A DNA stretch of 32,048 nt, from assembly GCA_001804815.1 (NCBI GenBank), contig MHBI01000030.1, positions 1 through 32,048 of the forward strand, written 5' to 3'. A program made the translations under genes and the position numbers. Under the pieces are notes generated by a model. The model made no database searches and was not told the DNA's origin. It saw only the letters and a program-made list of their open reading frames with translations. Below are positions 30,405 through 32,048 of this stretch, one piece after another (position 1 is the stretch's first letter; each line of letters begins with the position of its first letter). Origin of the DNA: Lentisphaerae bacterium GWF2_50_93 (GTDB lineage: Bacteria; Verrucomicrobiota; Lentisphaeria; Victivallales; GWF2-50-93).

Positions 30405-31505
30405 CTACCTCTGCACCCTGGCTCCACCCCCCTTGACCAGCGATTTCACCTCACTGAGCGTCGCCATCGACGTGTCGCCGGGAGTCGTCATCGCTAGCGC
30501 GCCGTGCGCCGCGCCGTATTCCACGCATTCCTGCGGGGAAAGTCCGGACAGGAATCCATAGGCAAGACCTGAAGCGAAGGAGTCCCCTCCTCCGACACGG
30601 TCGAATATCTCAAGCTTCTCACGCAGGACCGACTCATAGAACTGTCCGTGCGCGTAGAGGATCGCACCCCAGTCATTCGAGGTCGCGCTGTGGACTGAAC
30701 GCAGCGTCGTCGCCACCGCCTTGAAGTTCGGGAACTCCTTCACAGCCTGGTTGATCATCTTCTTGAAATTAGCAGGATCAAGCTCGGAGCATTTCTCATC
30801 AAGACCTTCGACCTTGAATCCAAGAGCCGCCGTGAAATCCTCCTCGTTGCCGATCATCACATCCACATATTTCGCGATCGTGCGGTTCACTTCCATCGCC
30901 CGCGTTGTCCCTCCAACTGATTTCCAGAGGCTCGGACGGTAGTTCAGGTCGTAGCTGATGATCGTGCCATTCTCCTTAGCGCATTCCATCGCCTCGATCG
31001 CGACTTCCGGCGTGCCTTCGCCAAGCGCCGCGAATATCCCTCCGCAATGGAACCAGCGGGCACCTTCGTCCTTGAAGATCTTCTTCCAGTTGATGTCGCC
31101 TCGCTTCAGCTGGCTGACAGCCGTGTGTCCGCGGTCGCTGCAACCTACGGCTCCGCGTGCGCCAAAACCCTTTTCCGTGAAGTTAAGACCGTTCCTGGAT
31201 GCCTTGCCGACACCGTCGAAGGGCACCCATTTCACGTGGCTCATGTCGACTCCTCCCTGGAGGATCAGGTCTTCAAGGAGACGGCCGACGGGATTGTCGA
31301 CTATTGCAGTGACAACAGCTGTTTTAAGTCCGAAGCATCTGCGAAGTCCGCGGGCCACATTGTATTCGCCTCCGCCTTCCCAGACCTCGAACTTGCGTGC
31401 AGCATGTATCCTTCCGTCGCCCGGATCGAGCCTTATCATTATCTCGCCCAGCGACACCTCGTCCCACTTGCAGCTTCCCGCAGCCTTCACATTGATTGCA
31501 CCCAT
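30405..31505 (-). CDS. PfkB-family kinase, 2-keto-3-deoxygluconate kinase-like
   Basis: From the ATG at 31505 the protein has 366 residues. PfkB/ribokinase features include SLGEIMIRLDPG near the start, the GGGEYNVARGL signature (44-54) and the C-terminal anion-hole and catalytic motif DRVGGGDSFASG (302-313, D308 as base). Phosphorylating 2-keto-3-deoxygluconate (KdgK) is the most likely role, since the N-terminal motif and the sugar-acid context fit. Other PfkB sugars cannot be excluded. The frame stays open upstream to 31619 through repeat DNA, but AAGGAG sits 7 bases before the ATG at 31505. It is a cytoplasmic enzyme and converges on the FAD oxidoreductase across a REP-filled gap. Confidence 0.9.
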   Translation of the reverse strand: MGAINVKAAGSCKWDEVSLGEIMIRLDPGDGRIHAARKFEVWEGGGEYNVARGLRRCFGLKTAVVTAIVDNPVGRLLEDLILQGGVDMSHVKWVPFDGVGKASRNGLNFTEKGFGARGAVGCSDRGHTAVSQLKRGDINWKKIFKDEGARWFHCGGIFAALGEGTPEVAIEAMECAKENGTIISYDLNYRPSLWKSVGGTTRAMEVNRTIAKYVDVMIGNEEDFTAALGFKVEGLDEKCSELDPANFKKMINQAVKEFPNFKAVATTLRSVHSATSNDWGAILYAHGQFYESVLREKLEIFDRVGGGDSFASGLAYGFLSGLSPQECVEYGAAHGALAMTTPGDTSMATLSEVKSLVKGGGARVQR

Positions 31506-31553
31506 TATAACATGCTCCTTAAATAAATATATAATCAAATCCCTGCCATCCCA

Positions 31554-31737
31554 TGGATTATTGGATTGCTGGATTAATGGATTGTTGCAAATCAAGGAGA
31601 TATACACAAAGAACGACATTCATAAAATCCGAAATGCCTCTTTTGGAATTCCTTTCCCAATCCTTCCCTTTTATCCTTATCTTGAATTCAAACCCAATAA
31701 TCCATTCATCCATCAATCCAAGCATCCAATCATCCGT
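31554..31737. repeat. inverted pair of TGGATNNN arms, ~105-bp core
   Basis: The left arm (31554-31585) is four exact 8-mers (TGGATTAT, TGGATTGC, TGGATTAA, TGGATTGT). The right arm (31692-31737) carries the opposite strand, starting CCAATAATCCATTCATCC. The inner boundary AAACCCAATAATCCA resembles those at 1163 and 25431, so these are copies of one element type. Confidence 0.8.
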
Positions 31738-31755
31738 CCCAAAGTCATTTGGGAC
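31736..31755. repeat. perfect mini-hairpin abutting the arm
   Basis: GTCCCAAA-GTCA-TTTGGGAC, an 8-bp perfect stem overlapping the last bases of the TGGATNNN right arm. Confidence 0.6.
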
Positions 31756-32048
31756 AGTATTTGATTCAGACCATACATCGGCTTTGGGCAAAATCAATTC
31801 TTCTCCGAACTGCTTTCTCTGTCCAGTGCTTGTTGACCCTGAAGATTTTCTCGCACAAAGGCACAAAGTCACTGAGGCATGAATTGAATCTGACCATTGA
31901 TGAGTCTTGTTATCCCGTCTTTCATCAGGCTTTCCCCGAAGGTCAACAGATAATCAAGCTTGCAACCGGGAGCGCCGAAGAGTTTTCCAACCACTAATCT
32001 TCACTTATCCTTCACTAACAATATCTTGCCGGGAGATTGTCTTTGACA
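31756..32048. other. right edge, no gene supported
   Basis: Open frames on both strands are short, lack ribosome-binding sites and have no recognisable family. A CGCACAAAGGCACAAAGTCA segment near 31854-31873 repeats the word CACAAAG and may be another dispersed repeat. No tRNA, terminator or partial gene is recognised up to the window end. Confidence 0.4.

Noticed and set aside
31506..31619. 38-residue N-terminal extension of the sugar kinase
   Set aside because: It is encoded by TGGATNNN repeat DNA; AAGGAG is correctly placed for the ATG at 31505.

Overview
The window looks like a chromosomal segment of a free-living or gut-type bacterium of the PVC superphylum, most likely Lentisphaerota/Kiritimatiellota-like. 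This is an inference from three things: a Ser/Thr kinase with an N-terminal zinc ribbon, several AraC regulators beside sugar/sugar-acid enzymes and FAD-dependent oxidoreductases, and very repeat-rich intergenic DNA. No rRNA, tRNA, CRISPR array, phage gene or transposase gene was seen. I support 24 protein genes.

Layout. (1) 96-2480, minus strand: a radical SAM protein, a small DUF202 membrane protein and an AraC regulator. (2) 2605-5755: an ADP-ribosylglycohydrolase-family protein divergent from the AraC gene, convergent with a Gfo/Idh/MocA dehydrogenase, then a GNAT acetyltransferase. (3) 5996-6775: the tRNA-modification enzyme TcdA. (4) 7442-14153: an envelope export-like locus. A TolC-type lipoprotein and a small DUF3467-like protein run left; a soluble HlyD adaptor, a membrane HlyD protein with a GAF-like N-terminus, and a PqqD-like/M50/HlyD fusion run right. 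No ABC, RND or MFS energy unit is present. (5) 14478-15371: AraC regulator. (6) 15643-20320, minus strand: an exported protein of unknown function, then mreC, mreD and mrdA (PBP2). (7) 20717-23104: the zinc-ribbon Ser/Thr kinase with a membrane anchor. (8) 23288-31505: a sugar catabolism neighbourhood with two AraC regulators (one PocR-type), a zinc-less MDR dehydrogenase, a TIM-barrel isomerase, a double FAD oxidoreductase with HEAT-like repeats, and a KDG-kinase-like PfkB enzyme.

The non-coding DNA is the most distinctive part. Nearly every intergenic gap holds one of two repeat types. The first is REP-like mini-hairpins with a GTAG or GGAG foot and a 2-4 nt loop, whose stems differ completely from copy to copy while staying base-paired; they often sit in inverted pairs. 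The second is phased, degenerate tandem arms with periods of 7, 8 or 9 bp, usually as inverted pairs around a short core. Three strong terminators are long perfect palindromes that contain the stop codons of the genes they end.

The best candidates for something little described are the ABC-less HlyD/M50/TolC locus and the stem-swapping REP-like family. Start codons were chosen from ribosome-binding sites and protein architecture; several genes use GTG/TTG or have ambiguous starts, as noted.
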